Positions 52,701 to 60,240 are shown, counted from the stretch's first letter. The stretch: DNA of 64,000 nucleotides from Geofilum rhodophaeum (GCF_002210225.1 NZ_MWUJ01000001.1:1-64000); one strand, 5' to 3'. Numbers and translations: made by a program. The notes: generated by a model not told the origin, from the sequence alone.

Positions 52701-53595
52701 TGTCGTAAACCCCATTGCCTCGCAGAGAACGACTGTTGTCTGCATTCTCTTTATATACCCCCTGAACACTTAAATCGTAACGATTGACTTCCCATAAGCC
52801 CTGGCCATCAATACCCACCAAAAGCAAAGAATCACCGACTTCCTCCATGGCCAGCACAGGTTGCCTGGGCAGACCGGGAATGGGCAGAAAATCGTCACTG
52901 TCCCCATCCATTTTAAACAGTCCCCGTCCATCGGTGCCCACCCACAAATGTGCATCTGAATCGAAAAACATTTTGCTAACCCGCGTTCCACCGTCGAGCC
53001 TTTTTACCACGCGCCCACTCCCACTCCCATATACATCAAAAACCAACAAGCTGGTATCACCAGCCACCCAAAGCTGCTCGTTAGTGAGCATCAAGTGATT
53101 TACCGGCCCAAATTGCGACAATTGACTCACCTCCTGATCTCTGCATTTGATGAGTCCACTCGAGGAGGAAAACCAGAGTCGCCCTACCTCATCGACTTCC
53201 ATATTATACACCATCAGAAAAGGCGCATCCAAGGATTTGCCCACATGCAAAAAAAGTTCGAACCGATCTGAAACAGCGTTGTAAATAAAAACCTGTCCGT
53301 TGTTGGAGTACACATACAAGGTCCCGTTGGCGTAATGCAGCTTAACAAAAACGACATCGGGAGAATCGTAGGGCAGTTGATAAATGCGGTAATCGTCCTC
53401 GGTAACCCGCAAAATGCCCATTTTTGAAGCAATCCACACAAAACCATTTCGATCCATACAGGCCGAGGTGGTTTCGCGCAGGGAAATGCCAAATTTTTCA
53501 TTGAGACTTTGAAAACGCAAGACATGTTGACCTTGCACCCGCAAAAAAGCACCTAAAAAAAACAACACAAAAAAGAGAAACAGCCTGGTCATCAT
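49735..53595 (-). CDS. Hybrid two-component system regulator (HTCS) of the xylan locus
   Basis: A 1286-residue one-protein sensor and regulator. A signal/anchor at the start leads to a periplasmic double beta-propeller of Reg_prop repeats (about residues 25-650, many W-V/L-G-T-x-x-G-L units) and a Y_Y_Y domain (about 670-740). Next come a transmembrane helix (WWFLLSVAMVLTGGFLLVMRYY) and a HisKA domain with His792 in the H-box FFANTAHDMRTSLTLI. The HATPase has DNLLSNAIKYS, VKDEGIGI and GSGIGLLM. A receiver domain carries the phospho-acceptor Asp1087 (VVSDVLMPG) and the lysine of DYITKPFD, and an AraC helix-turn-helix pair forms the C-terminus (SELCGFTTVGYFSTVFKKHYGKSPSEV). In characterised loci such proteins bind a breakdown oligosaccharide and activate the adjacent susCD operon. 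The H-box reads HDMRTS instead of the common HEIRTP. Confidence 0.94.
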   Translation of the reverse strand: MMTRLFLFFVLFFLGAFLRVQGQHVLRFQSLNEKFGISLRETTSACMDRNGFVWIASKMGILRVTEDDYRIYQLPYDSPDVVFVKLHYANGTLYVYSNNGQVFIYNAVSDRFELFLHVGKSLDAPFLMVYNMEVDEVGRLWFSSSSGLIKCRDQEVSQLSQFGPVNHLMLTNEQLWVAGDTSLLVFDVYGSGSGRVVKRLDGGTRVSKMFFDSDAHLWVGTDGRGLFKMDGDSDDFLPIPGLPRQPVLAMEEVGDSLLLVGIDGQGLWEVNRYDLSVQGVYKENADNSRSLRGNGVYDIFNDGRGRIWVCTFTGGASYYVQLPPSVQHIEHLVNDPNSLVNNDVNDVLEDRRGNLWLATNNGISRWLRQTNRWQSFYHNKQQEAHVFLSLCEDARGNIWAGTYGAGAYVVSGVTGEELAHYSDHWPGTNSRNNYVYDIFSDSKDRLWFVGVRGDVLFYDAAKGTFNHYGNHPVNVIKELPSGEMLLGCSYGISLLNLESGTADILLNGYLVQDVWVQDNTFWLCTVGDGLVRYDRLSGAVVSFSTEEGLPSGFVNSIQVHDGIFWLGTENGLCKFDPHTQKVETFPSTDVLARQSFNRKAHAALKSGELAFGTNRGLVVFDPNHLLPARADGRIYIQDISVSGRSVRDGFLSELNSPADSTTQLRLRHIHNTLSMEMLPLGAVFSPRFSWKLEGFDQDWHQPGDNRVLYYSNLPSGEFQLKLRMYDNAMSEVVDERVFLINKAPPYWETWWFLLSVAMVLTGGFLLVMRYYMGLLRQLHSEQKIRFFANTAHDMRTSLTLIAAPVKELAREEGLSEKGQYYLGLARSQVDRLVGVVTQLMDFQKADVDKEQLLLQQVDLSHLVNQRVAMFQSYAQNNDLELIYDAPGEGVWANVDEGMLVKVVDNLLSNAIKYSLPGKKVWVRLQAQKSKVVFEVKDEGIGIAREARSQLFREFYRGHNAINSRVVGSGIGLLMTQKYVKLHGGSIEWKSEENKGSVFSVVLPRDSGEKSRTPVDRSPALEMPGSVVAPEASDSPKDFTVLVVEDNVELQNFLKTALQERFKVVVADDGIRGWELMKEHLPDLVVSDVLMPGRDGFELCRLAKSTFETAHIPLILLTALSGEGDHLHGLGLGADDYITKPFDLGLLAQKISSIIHNRRAVSESALKLSAGPRQEPLLGNEINDAFLIRAMEVVEAHLANSGFNKEQFAAEMNVSGSLLYKKIKSLTDHSPSDFIRNLRLARSFEFLQSGSYSITEVSELCGFTTVGYFSTVFKKHYGKSPSEVVPR

Positions 53596-53719
53596 GAATC
53601 TTAACTATACCTACAAATTGTTTACAAAACGTAAAATTAACATTAAAAACCCAAACCCACTACCAAATCCAGACACAACACTTCTAATCTCAGACACTTT
53701 TAAAAACGCGCTGAACCAA

Positions 53720-53727
53720 CAAATATA
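53720..53727 (-). promoter_or_regulatory. -7 box for the HTCS gene
   Basis: TATATTTG on the minus strand is a full match to TAnnTTTG, about 125 bp upstream of the HTCS start. Two TTTG strings lie upstream at slightly longer than usual spacing. No TTTATC half-site pair accompanies it, so the regulator seems to be made constitutively. Confidence 0.45.
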
Positions 53728-53863
53728 TTTCATATTAAAAAAGAAATGTCTCAAATCAAAAGCACTACAAGGCAGCCCTGCGTATTTTTACACCATAGAA
53801 AAAACATCAGCAAGACATAAGGACATTATTCTATTCTCATAAATAGGATAATTTGGTAAGAAA

Positions 53864-53885
53864 GGGGGACTCAACGGAGTCCCCC
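53864..53885. repeat. GC-rich hairpin in the HTCS-GH5 intergenic region
   Basis: GGGGGACTC and GAGTCCCCC form a 9-bp perfect stem with loop AACG. On the minus strand a TTTCTT tract follows, so it could terminate a leftward transcript that starts between 53886 and 54140. No gene for such a transcript is visible. Confidence 0.6.
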
Positions 53886-53996
53886 GCTTGCGTTTATACC
53901 CTTTGGACAAAACAATCTACAAATTAAAATTCTGTTAATTAGAAACATTTGTTACCCACTCATTAACAATCGATTCCACACAACATTATTAATAAA

Positions 53997-54063
53997 ATTA
54001 TCTAAAAACGGAGATTTTATATCCCAAATCAACAATCCGCTCATCTCTAATGCTATAGCTTTG
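53997..54063 (+). promoter_or_regulatory. GH5 gene promoter with candidate HTCS operator
   Basis: Half-sites ATTATCTA (from 53997) and TATATCCC (from 54018) are 21 bp apart; 32 bp then separate the second from the -7 box TAGCTTTG (54056-54063), a full TAnnTTTG match. This is the same spacing as at xusA and at the GH43 lipoprotein gene. The expected leader is about 70 nt. Confidence 0.7.
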
Positions 54064-54140
54064 ATTAACTACTGGTCATAAAATTTAACAAAGTCAGACC
54101 AGCAGGAAAATCAATTCTTAACCTTTTAATTATCAGTACA

Positions 54141-56525
54141 ATGAAAACAAAGTATTTGGGACTGATGCTGATGGCATTAACCTTGTTTCCTGCCGCCTTA
54201 TGGGCTTGGCCGGGAATGGAAACTCCGACCCTGAAGGTAGAGGGGCGCTATTTGAAAGACGGCTGTGGAAACACCGTAAATCTACACGGCGTGGGCATTA
54301 CCGTTTCGCCCTGGTTCAATGGCTGTATGTACGGTAACACTTCCTGCCGATGGAACAATTACGATGTGGCCGGGGCTTTAAACTACAACAAAGCGGTAAT
54401 TGACCGCCTGACCAACACGAACGACGGCTGGTACATCAACTACATCAGACTGCACTTTGACCCTTACTGGACCAACACCCCTGGGCCCGCCATCGGAGAA
54501 AACGACATCTCGCGCTTCAGCTTTGACCGCCTGGTGACCTACACCGACCAGGTCATTGTCCCTTTAATTGAACACGCGCGCAACAGAGGGTGCTACGTAG
54601 TACTTCGACCTCCAGGGGTTTGTCCCGACCGCATTTCGGTCAACGACGCTTATCACCGTTACCTGCTGAGGGTATGGGGACACTTGTCGCAACACCCCGA
54701 TATTAAAAATGCGGCCAATGTCATGTTTGAGGTGGCCAACGAACCCATCGAGATACTGGGAACCAACGGGGTATGGGGAAAGACCGACCAGGCACACTTT
54801 AATGCCTTAAAAAATTATTTTCAGCCGATTGTTGATCTTATTAGAAACAACGGGGCCAACAATGTTTGCTGGATACCGGGCACCGGGTGGCAATCACATT
54901 ATGCAGGTTATGCCAATACCCCGATTACCGGTGGCAACATTGGTTATGCGGTACACATTTACCCGGGCTACTGGGGAGGCGCCCGAAATTACCAGTCGTT
55001 TAAACAGGGCTGGGACGCCAATGTAAAACCGGTTGCCGATATCGCTCCCATTATCATCACCGAAACCGACTGGGCACCACAATTCTATAAAGATGCCGGA
55101 GACTATATTTGGGGCATCGCCAACACGGGAGTTGCAGGAGGCAATGGTTTTGGCGCCAACCTTAAATACGTAACCGATCAATCGGGCAATGTCAGCTGGA
55201 ATGTACTTGCTCCTGAGAACCTGCTTCACATGGGGGACCCCAATGGGGGAATGGCTTACGGCAATGACTGGGAAGCCTGTGCGGCCCCGGTTAAACAATG
55301 GTTTTCGCAATACGCCGGCAGCAACCTGCCCTCGACCAATTGCAACCCACCCACCGGCTGCTCAGGATCCAGCGCTTTGCCTAACGGCATATACACCATT
55401 ACTGCCAGGCACAGCGAGAAAAATCTGGATGTATACGACTTCTCTTCAGAGGATGGTGGAAATATTGTGCAGTGGACCCCTTCGGACAGCGAAAACCAAC
55501 AATGGGTTGTACAACGCAACAACGGATACTATACCATTCGCAGTGTATTCAGCGACAAGTGTCTGGATGTAGAAAACTGGCAGACCAACGATGGGGCCAA
55601 CATACAGCAGTGGACTTGCAACGGTATGGAAGTGCAGCAGTTTTGTCTCCAGGATATGGGCAACGGCTATTTCTCTATTGTAAACCGGAACAGTGGTAAG
55701 TGCGCCGACATAACCAACATATCTACAGAAAACGGAGCCAACCTGCAACAATACGCCTGTAACGGGAACGACTGCCAGCAGTTCCTTTTCACACCGCTTA
55801 CCGCCACCGCTCCGGATGAAGGCAGCTACACGCTAATAAACCGTTCCAGCGGCCAGGCCCTGGACGCCTACAATCTGGGGACTACAGAGGGCACTAATGT
55901 TGCTCAATGGCCCGCCACCGGTCAGACCAACCAACAGTGGCGACTCACAGCCACCTCCGACGGCTATTTCAGAATTTCTCCCGAACACGCTCCGGCCCTG
56001 GCTTTGGATGTAACAGAGGCCGCCGAAACCGACGGTGCCAACATTCAGCTGTGGAGTTATTGGGGCGCAGATTGCCAACAGTGGCGCTTTATTGAAGCAG
56101 AAAGCGGCTACTACCAAATTGAGGCCCGCCACAGTGGTAAAGTTCTGGAGGTAGCCGGAGCTTCCGCTGCGAACGGGGCCAATGTACAGCAATGGCCCAA
56201 CAACAACCACCATTGTCAGCAATGGGCCTTACAGCGCTTAAAAAACAGCAATATATCGGCGGATAAAGCACGGAACAACAACAAACCAGGTGCCTATCAG
56301 CTGAGAAACAACCCGAGCACAAATGGGGATTTTGTGATTGAATCGGAATACATTGATCAAAACACAACAGTAGTGGTGTACGACCTCCAAGGCAGACGGG
56401 TCTTTGAAAAAGATTATGTGGAAAAATCACGCATTGAAGTAAATGCCAAGCTGCCGACAGGTGTTTACCTCGTTGCCGTGATCAATTCGAACAACAGGGC
56501 TGCGCTCAAATTACAGGTAAAATAA
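54141..56525 (+). CDS. GH5 glycoside hydrolase with ricin-type lectin repeats and type IX tail
   Basis: A 794-residue secreted enzyme. After the signal peptide (cleaved near LWA) a GH5 domain covers about residues 25-400, with acid/base VANEP (Glu201) and nucleophile ITETDWAP (Glu308). It is a paralogue of the GH5 half of the chimeric enzyme (shared WNNYDVAG/WSNYDVAG, RPPGV and NIGYAVH blocks). From about residue 410 two ricin B-type lectin (CBM13-like) regions follow, with repeated G-A-N-x-Q-x-W and C-Q-Q-W/F motifs and many cysteines. The end (VVVYDLQGRRVFEKDY to LKLQVK) is a type A type IX sorting domain. It should act outside the cell on insoluble xylan. The GH5 subfamily and bond preference are not assigned. 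It is transcribed away from the HTCS gene from its own operator-bearing promoter. Confidence 0.88.
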   Translation: MKTKYLGLMLMALTLFPAALWAWPGMETPTLKVEGRYLKDGCGNTVNLHGVGITVSPWFNGCMYGNTSCRWNNYDVAGALNYNKAVIDRLTNTNDGWYINYIRLHFDPYWTNTPGPAIGENDISRFSFDRLVTYTDQVIVPLIEHARNRGCYVVLRPPGVCPDRISVNDAYHRYLLRVWGHLSQHPDIKNAANVMFEVANEPIEILGTNGVWGKTDQAHFNALKNYFQPIVDLIRNNGANNVCWIPGTGWQSHYAGYANTPITGGNIGYAVHIYPGYWGGARNYQSFKQGWDANVKPVADIAPIIITETDWAPQFYKDAGDYIWGIANTGVAGGNGFGANLKYVTDQSGNVSWNVLAPENLLHMGDPNGGMAYGNDWEACAAPVKQWFSQYAGSNLPSTNCNPPTGCSGSSALPNGIYTITARHSEKNLDVYDFSSEDGGNIVQWTPSDSENQQWVVQRNNGYYTIRSVFSDKCLDVENWQTNDGANIQQWTCNGMEVQQFCLQDMGNGYFSIVNRNSGKCADITNISTENGANLQQYACNGNDCQQFLFTPLTATAPDEGSYTLINRSSGQALDAYNLGTTEGTNVAQWPATGQTNQQWRLTATSDGYFRISPEHAPALALDVTEAAETDGANIQLWSYWGADCQQWRFIEAESGYYQIEARHSGKVLEVAGASAANGANVQQWPNNNHHCQQWALQRLKNSNISADKARNNNKPGAYQLRNNPSTNGDFVIESEYIDQNTTVVVYDLQGRRVFEKDYVEKSRIEVNAKLPTGVYLVAVINSNNRAALKLQVK

Positions 56526-56540
56526 AAGCTAATAACCTAA

Positions 56541-56714
56541 CCTGCATTATTCATAAATTATCTATTACGATGCCCAACTACCTGCTAAATACGGACGTCC
56601 TCAATAAAATGGATTTGAAAATAATCTATTATTCCCTGCGTCCATTTTCTTTGCGGGTGTCCATATTTATTGGTATTTGGGCATCTCATAACGACAACTT
56701 ATGAATAAAGCAGG
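56541..56714. repeat. 174-bp foldback repeat (MITE-like), copy 2
   Basis: The same foldback unit as at 11358, of identical length and differing at four positions. The element is flanked on both sides by CTAA, which may be a 4-bp target duplication. It lies 15 bp after the GH5 stop codon and directly before the terminator hairpin, in the same orientation as copy 1. Its own foldback could alter the 3' end of the GH5 message. Confidence 0.82.
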
Positions 56715-56722
56715 CTAATAAG

Positions 56723-56758
56723 AAAGAGGGTGTCACTAAAATCCAGGACACCCTCTTT
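56723..56758. terminator. Bidirectional terminator between GH5 and GH43 genes
   Basis: A 12-bp perfect stem AAAGAGGGTGTC / GACACCCTCTTT with a 12-nt loop lies between two convergent genes. Stem ends are A/T-rich on both sides, so it can serve either strand. Confidence 0.82.
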
Positions 56759-56783
56759 GCATATATTTTCCTGTAAAAAGCGC

Positions 56784-58376
56784 TTACTCAAGGGCTGCAT
56801 CCCCGGCACCCACCCGGTAATAATCAAAATCGACATAACCACCAGTTTCGGCCGTGGCAAAAGAAAACAGGCCAAAGCGATAGCCCATAAAGTGGGGTAA
56901 GGTGTAGCGCATAGCCAGGGTGTCGCCCAGCTCTTGCCAATCCTCCCCATCAAGACTGTAGAAAAACACGGCCTGATCGGTCATTTCGCTAAAATCACAA
57001 GCTATTTTCAAATAAACGCGCTCGCTTGTGAGCGGAAGAATTTCCTTTTCGACCGGCGCATCGTTCTCGCTGCGCACCATAATCAGGAATTTTTCACCCT
57101 TCTCCATTTTTACGCCTACATATCCATAGTGGCGCTGGAGAGCCAGGATGCCGGCAAAATCGCCATCTTTCATGCCATCCAACTCTAATGCGGTTTCTGC
57201 CGTACTTTTGGGACCAAAAGTGCGCTGAGTTAAAGTGTTTAGGGTTTGCAACACGTCCCCGTCCACGCGACCATTGGTCAGGCGTAAAAACCCGGGGCGT
57301 TGACTCAGCGACCAGTACTCCTCCTCTGGATTGTGGTTCCACTGCCAGGCCAAGGGGAATTCCCGCTCGCCGGGAGCACGCTCAAACTCATCGGAGGCCA
57401 CAATACCGGCCGCATTGATGTTGGCTGTTGCAATATCCAGTGTGTCGGGCACCACGCCGTCCTTACCCAAAACGGGCCAGCCATCTTCCCATTCCATGGG
57501 AACAATGTAGGGAATGCGCCCAACGGCCCCGTAATCGCGGAACAAATAAGCATACCAGTCGCCTTCAGGCGTATCTATGATGCAGCCTTGGGCGATGCCC
57601 CTGTCCTGCAAGGCCACCCTTCCTTCATAAGGGCCGGTAATCTCATCTGCACGATGAATAACTACCGTCCGCATCCCGTTGCGGGGCCAGGTAATGTTGA
57701 AAACATAGTACTTGTCGTTATACTTAAACAACTGTGTCCCTTCGGCATGCAACATCAGATCCTCCGCGGCCACTTTGCCTGCATCGGGAATGATGACTTC
57801 ATGCAAGCCTCCGGGTTTCAGCCCGGAAAGGTCAGGCTCCAATTCAACAATTTTAATATCGCCTCCATTATAAAGCATATAAACCTTGCCGTCGTCGTCG
57901 AAAAAGAGACTGTGGTCGTGCAGCATGGGTTCAAAGGAATGTCCCTTCCAGGGTTCGTTTTCCGGATCAGAGGTGGTATAGATGTGTGTTTTTCCGGAGG
58001 TTGATGAAAAAGTGGTGACATAAAACAAACCATCATGGTAGCGTATGCTTGGGGCCCAGGATCCGGCTCCATAGGCGTTGGCGCCGTCTTCCAGATTCAT
58101 TTGGGAATTATCAACCAACTCGTCGTAGGCATAACTGACCAAGACCCAGTTGACCAAGTCGGTCGATTTCATAATGGGCAGACCGGGATTCATGTGCATG
58201 GTGGTGCTGGCCATATAGTAGGCGTCCCCAACGCGCACCATGGCGATATCGGGCACATCTGCGAAAATAACAGGGTTGTGTGCCTTAACACCGGAGCCTT
58301 CTTCTCCACCCGCTTTGGGCTGGGTGCAGCCGGCCAAAAAAGCCAAAGCAAGCACCCCTAAAAGATATCGTTTCAT
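56784..58376 (-). CDS. GH43 family lipoprotein
   Basis: A 530-residue lipoprotein (LALAFLAGC lipobox). The GH43 propeller starts near residue 35 with the base in NPVIFADVPDIAMVRVGDAYYM; here the usual P-D-P-D is P-D-I-A, so the base may be the first aspartate. The modulating Asp is in MLHDHSLFFDDDGKVYML, and the acid region is around AEGTQLFKYNDKYYVF. The C-terminal beta-sandwich (from about residue 330) resembles that of the GH43 half of the chimeric enzyme (QWNHNP, LTQRTFG, ETGGYVDFDYY). It should trim xylo- or arabino-oligosaccharides at the membrane. It is controlled by the third copy of the shared operator and convergent with the GH5 gene. Confidence 0.86.
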   Translation of the reverse strand: MKRYLLGVLALAFLAGCTQPKAGGEEGSGVKAHNPVIFADVPDIAMVRVGDAYYMASTTMHMNPGLPIMKSTDLVNWVLVSYAYDELVDNSQMNLEDGANAYGAGSWAPSIRYHDGLFYVTTFSSTSGKTHIYTTSDPENEPWKGHSFEPMLHDHSLFFDDDGKVYMLYNGGDIKIVELEPDLSGLKPGGLHEVIIPDAGKVAAEDLMLHAEGTQLFKYNDKYYVFNITWPRNGMRTVVIHRADEITGPYEGRVALQDRGIAQGCIIDTPEGDWYAYLFRDYGAVGRIPYIVPMEWEDGWPVLGKDGVVPDTLDIATANINAAGIVASDEFERAPGEREFPLAWQWNHNPEEEYWSLSQRPGFLRLTNGRVDGDVLQTLNTLTQRTFGPKSTAETALELDGMKDGDFAGILALQRHYGYVGVKMEKGEKFLIMVRSENDAPVEKEILPLTSERVYLKIACDFSEMTDQAVFFYSLDGEDWQELGDTLAMRYTLPHFMGYRFGLFSFATAETGGYVDFDYYRVGAGDAALE

Positions 58377-58424
58377 TGCTGTTGTTTTTCGGAGCCTTTT
58401 CAGGCCCGCATTATACATCAGGTA

Positions 58425-58491
58425 TAAAAGTAAGGCGCTTTTATCAAAGCGACCTGCCCTGGCAGATAAAACCTTTACATTTTGGGATAAA
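58425..58491 (-). promoter_or_regulatory. GH43 lipoprotein promoter with candidate HTCS operator
   Basis: On the minus strand: half-site TTTATCCC (GATAAA on the plus strand at 58486-58491), half-site TTTATCTG 21 bp downstream (58465-58470), then 32 bp to a -7 box TACTTTTA (58425-58432; seven of the eight positions fit). Spacing is identical to the xusA and GH5 promoters, with the two half-site variants in swapped order. The upstream end touches the likely promoter of the divergent exonuclease gene (TATCTTTA at 58495). Confidence 0.7.
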
Positions 58492-58527
58492 ATGTATCTT
58501 TACCCTTACATTTAAACAAAAAGAACA

Positions 58528-59295
58528 ATGAAACTCATATCGTGGAATGTTAACGGCATTCGAGCCGTTGCCCAAAAGAACTTTTTTGCCGATTTTAAAG
58601 CCATGGCCCCCGATGTACTTTGCCTGCAGGAGACCAAGGCCCAGGACCATCAGGTGGCTGAAACCCTGGAGGTGTTGAAAGACCATTACCATATTTACAG
58701 CAACTCGGCCGAACGTAAAGGCTATTCGGGCACTGCCATCATCAGCAAAACAGCGCCGCTAAAGGTAAGCAGCGACATAGGCCTGGCAGAACACGACCAG
58801 GAGGGACGGGTGCTTTGTGCCGAGTACGAGGATTTTTATCTGGTAAATGTATATGTGCCCAACTCGGGCAGCGATTTAAAGCGGCTGGACTACAGACAGG
58901 GATGGGACCTGGCTTTTTTCAACTACCTCAAGGGGCTGGAGGCGCACAAACCTGTGGTGGTCTGCGGCGATTTTAATGTGGCCCATAAGGCCATTGATTT
59001 GGCCCGACCCAAGGCCAATTACAACAAGGCGGCAGGTTACATGCAGGAAGAGATTGACGGTATGGATCGCTTCACCCAAGGGGGATTCAGCGACACTTTT
59101 CGCCACTTTTATCCCGACCTGACCGATCGATACAGCTGGTGGAGCTACCGTGCCGGAGCCCGGGGCAAGAATGTGGGCTGGAGAATCGATTATTTTTTGG
59201 TCACGACCCCTTTCCTAAGCAGGGTGAAAAAGGCCGACATTCTGGACCAGGTGATGGGCAGCGACCACTGCCCGGTTCTGCTGGAACTGGAGTAG
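58528..59295 (+). CDS. xthA: Exodeoxyribonuclease III
   Basis: A 255-residue AP endonuclease/3'-5' exonuclease of the ExoIII family for base-excision repair. Metal and catalytic motifs are complete: KLISWNVNGIRA (Asn), LCLQETKAQ (Glu), NVYVPNSG, VVCGDFNVAHKAIDLARP (Asp and Asn), WRIDYFLVT, and the C-terminal GSDHCPVLLEL (Asp-His). Length is standard. It is divergent from the GH43 lipoprotein gene; the shared intergenic region holds the xylan operator, so its expression could be affected by the regulator. Confidence 0.95.
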   Translation: MKLISWNVNGIRAVAQKNFFADFKAMAPDVLCLQETKAQDHQVAETLEVLKDHYHIYSNSAERKGYSGTAIISKTAPLKVSSDIGLAEHDQEGRVLCAEYEDFYLVNVYVPNSGSDLKRLDYRQGWDLAFFNYLKGLEAHKPVVVCGDFNVAHKAIDLARPKANYNKAAGYMQEEIDGMDRFTQGGFSDTFRHFYPDLTDRYSWWSYRAGARGKNVGWRIDYFLVTTPFLSRVKKADILDQVMGSDHCPVLLELE

Positions 59296-59314
59296 CACGC
59301 GCACCTGAAAAAAC

Positions 59315-59353
59315 AATCCCCCCTTGCTGACTGCTGTGCAGCAAGGGGGGATT
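59315..59353. terminator. Bidirectional terminator between exonuclease and DUF4861 genes
   Basis: A 15-bp perfect stem (AATCCCCCCTTGCTG / CAGCAAGGGGGGATT) with a 9-nt loop, followed by TCTTT on the plus strand, between two convergent genes. Confidence 0.88.
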
Positions 59354-59373
59354 TCTTTAATTATTGCAACTGC

Positions 59374-60240
59374 CTACAATTGCAAGGCACGCAGATAGGC
59401 TATAAAATTACCCATGGTATTGAGATCGGCTTCCTTCTCGCAGGAGGAACTCACCCAGGTTTCCAGGTACTTGGTCGGCCTGGACACCAACTCAAACTGC
59501 TTTTCCTGCTTCCTTACCAGTTCGTAATCGTCTGGGTTGTACTTAATAGCTGCTCCTATGGCAAATTGAAAAGCGGCCACATCTTCGGGATGTATGCCCC
59601 AGGTGGCAATAAAGTCATCGCCCTGGAATACCTCGGTTGCGGGATGATAATTTATACCGGTCAGAAACTGCACGGGCTGCTTGCTGAAGGCAAAAGCCTC
59701 TACCTTTGCCTCACGCATGCCTGAGAATACGGTGACCCGAACCAAAACATCTATGGTGTCGCCTTTGTAGGGAATCCCTTCCGACAACATTTCCATATAG
59801 GCGTGGTTGGCCTCTTTGCGCACGCGGGCAGTACGACGACTTACCGGGTCCAAAAACTGTTCCTTTTCGCCATCCCACAAGCGCACACCACCCATCCCCA
59901 CGGTGGATCCTACTTTATATAGGTCGGCCCCCCAGCCATTCTCCTGCTGTTCAACGGTAGGATACCAGGCAGCGGCGGTGAGTTCAAGACCGGGGTTGAT
60001 CTTATTGTAGGTGTCAATGGCTACTTTATGGTCGAAGTACAGGCGAAGGCCCATCCACTCATTCTCCACGGCTGGCCCGTGGTGGGCTACGTCTTTATAC
60101 AAGTTCCCGCTTTCTGAGCTGATCTCTGTAACCTGCTTTTTGTCCTTGTTCCACATTAAGCTGGCGTCGGTTTTGTTTTGTGCCTGGGCCATGGTGCTCA
60201 TAAGCAACACTGCTCCCAAAGCAATAATCATTTTTTTCAT
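59374..60240 (-). CDS. DUF4861 exported protein
   Basis: A 288-residue exported protein (signal MKKMIIALGAVLLMSTMAQA). It matches the DUF4861 family seen beside carbohydrate-active genes: HHGPAVENEWMGLRLYFDHKVAIDTYNK near the start, GWGADLYKVGSTVGMGGVRLWDGEK in the middle, and a C-terminal TKYLETWVSSSCEKE. Members often accompany lyases or uronate metabolism. In a xylan setting it could act on glucuronate-bearing products, but no activity can be claimed from this sequence. It has no copy of the xylan operator in front. Confidence 0.72.
   Translation of the reverse strand: MKKMIIALGAVLLMSTMAQAQNKTDASLMWNKDKKQVTEISSESGNLYKDVAHHGPAVENEWMGLRLYFDHKVAIDTYNKINPGLELTAAAWYPTVEQQENGWGADLYKVGSTVGMGGVRLWDGEKEQFLDPVSRRTARVRKEANHAYMEMLSEGIPYKGDTIDVLVRVTVFSGMREAKVEAFAFSKQPVQFLTGINYHPATEVFQGDDFIATWGIHPEDVAAFQFAIGAAIKYNPDDYELVRKQEKQFELVSRPTKYLETWVSSSCEKEADLNTMGNFIAYLRALQL

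Larger units (their letters stand above)
53596..54140. other. Divergent intergenic region between HTCS and GH5 genes
   Basis: 545 bp of AT-rich sequence. It holds a -7 box for the HTCS gene, a strong GC-rich hairpin of unknown role at 53864-53885, and the operator and promoter of the GH5 gene at 53997-54063. A short open frame starting at 53594 (82 codons) is low-complexity Asn/Lys-rich sequence and is not accepted as a gene. Confidence 0.65.

Noticed and set aside
53594-53842. 82-codon open frame divergent from the HTCS gene
   Set aside because: Low-complexity Asn/Lys-rich translation of AT-rich intergenic DNA, overlapping the HTCS start, and carrying the HTCS -7 box on the other strand.
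55380-56250. Apparent repeat array in the GH5 gene
   Set aside because: The repetition is in protein motifs of ricin-type lectin domains (G-A-N-x-Q-x-W, CQQW), not a DNA tandem repeat or CRISPR.
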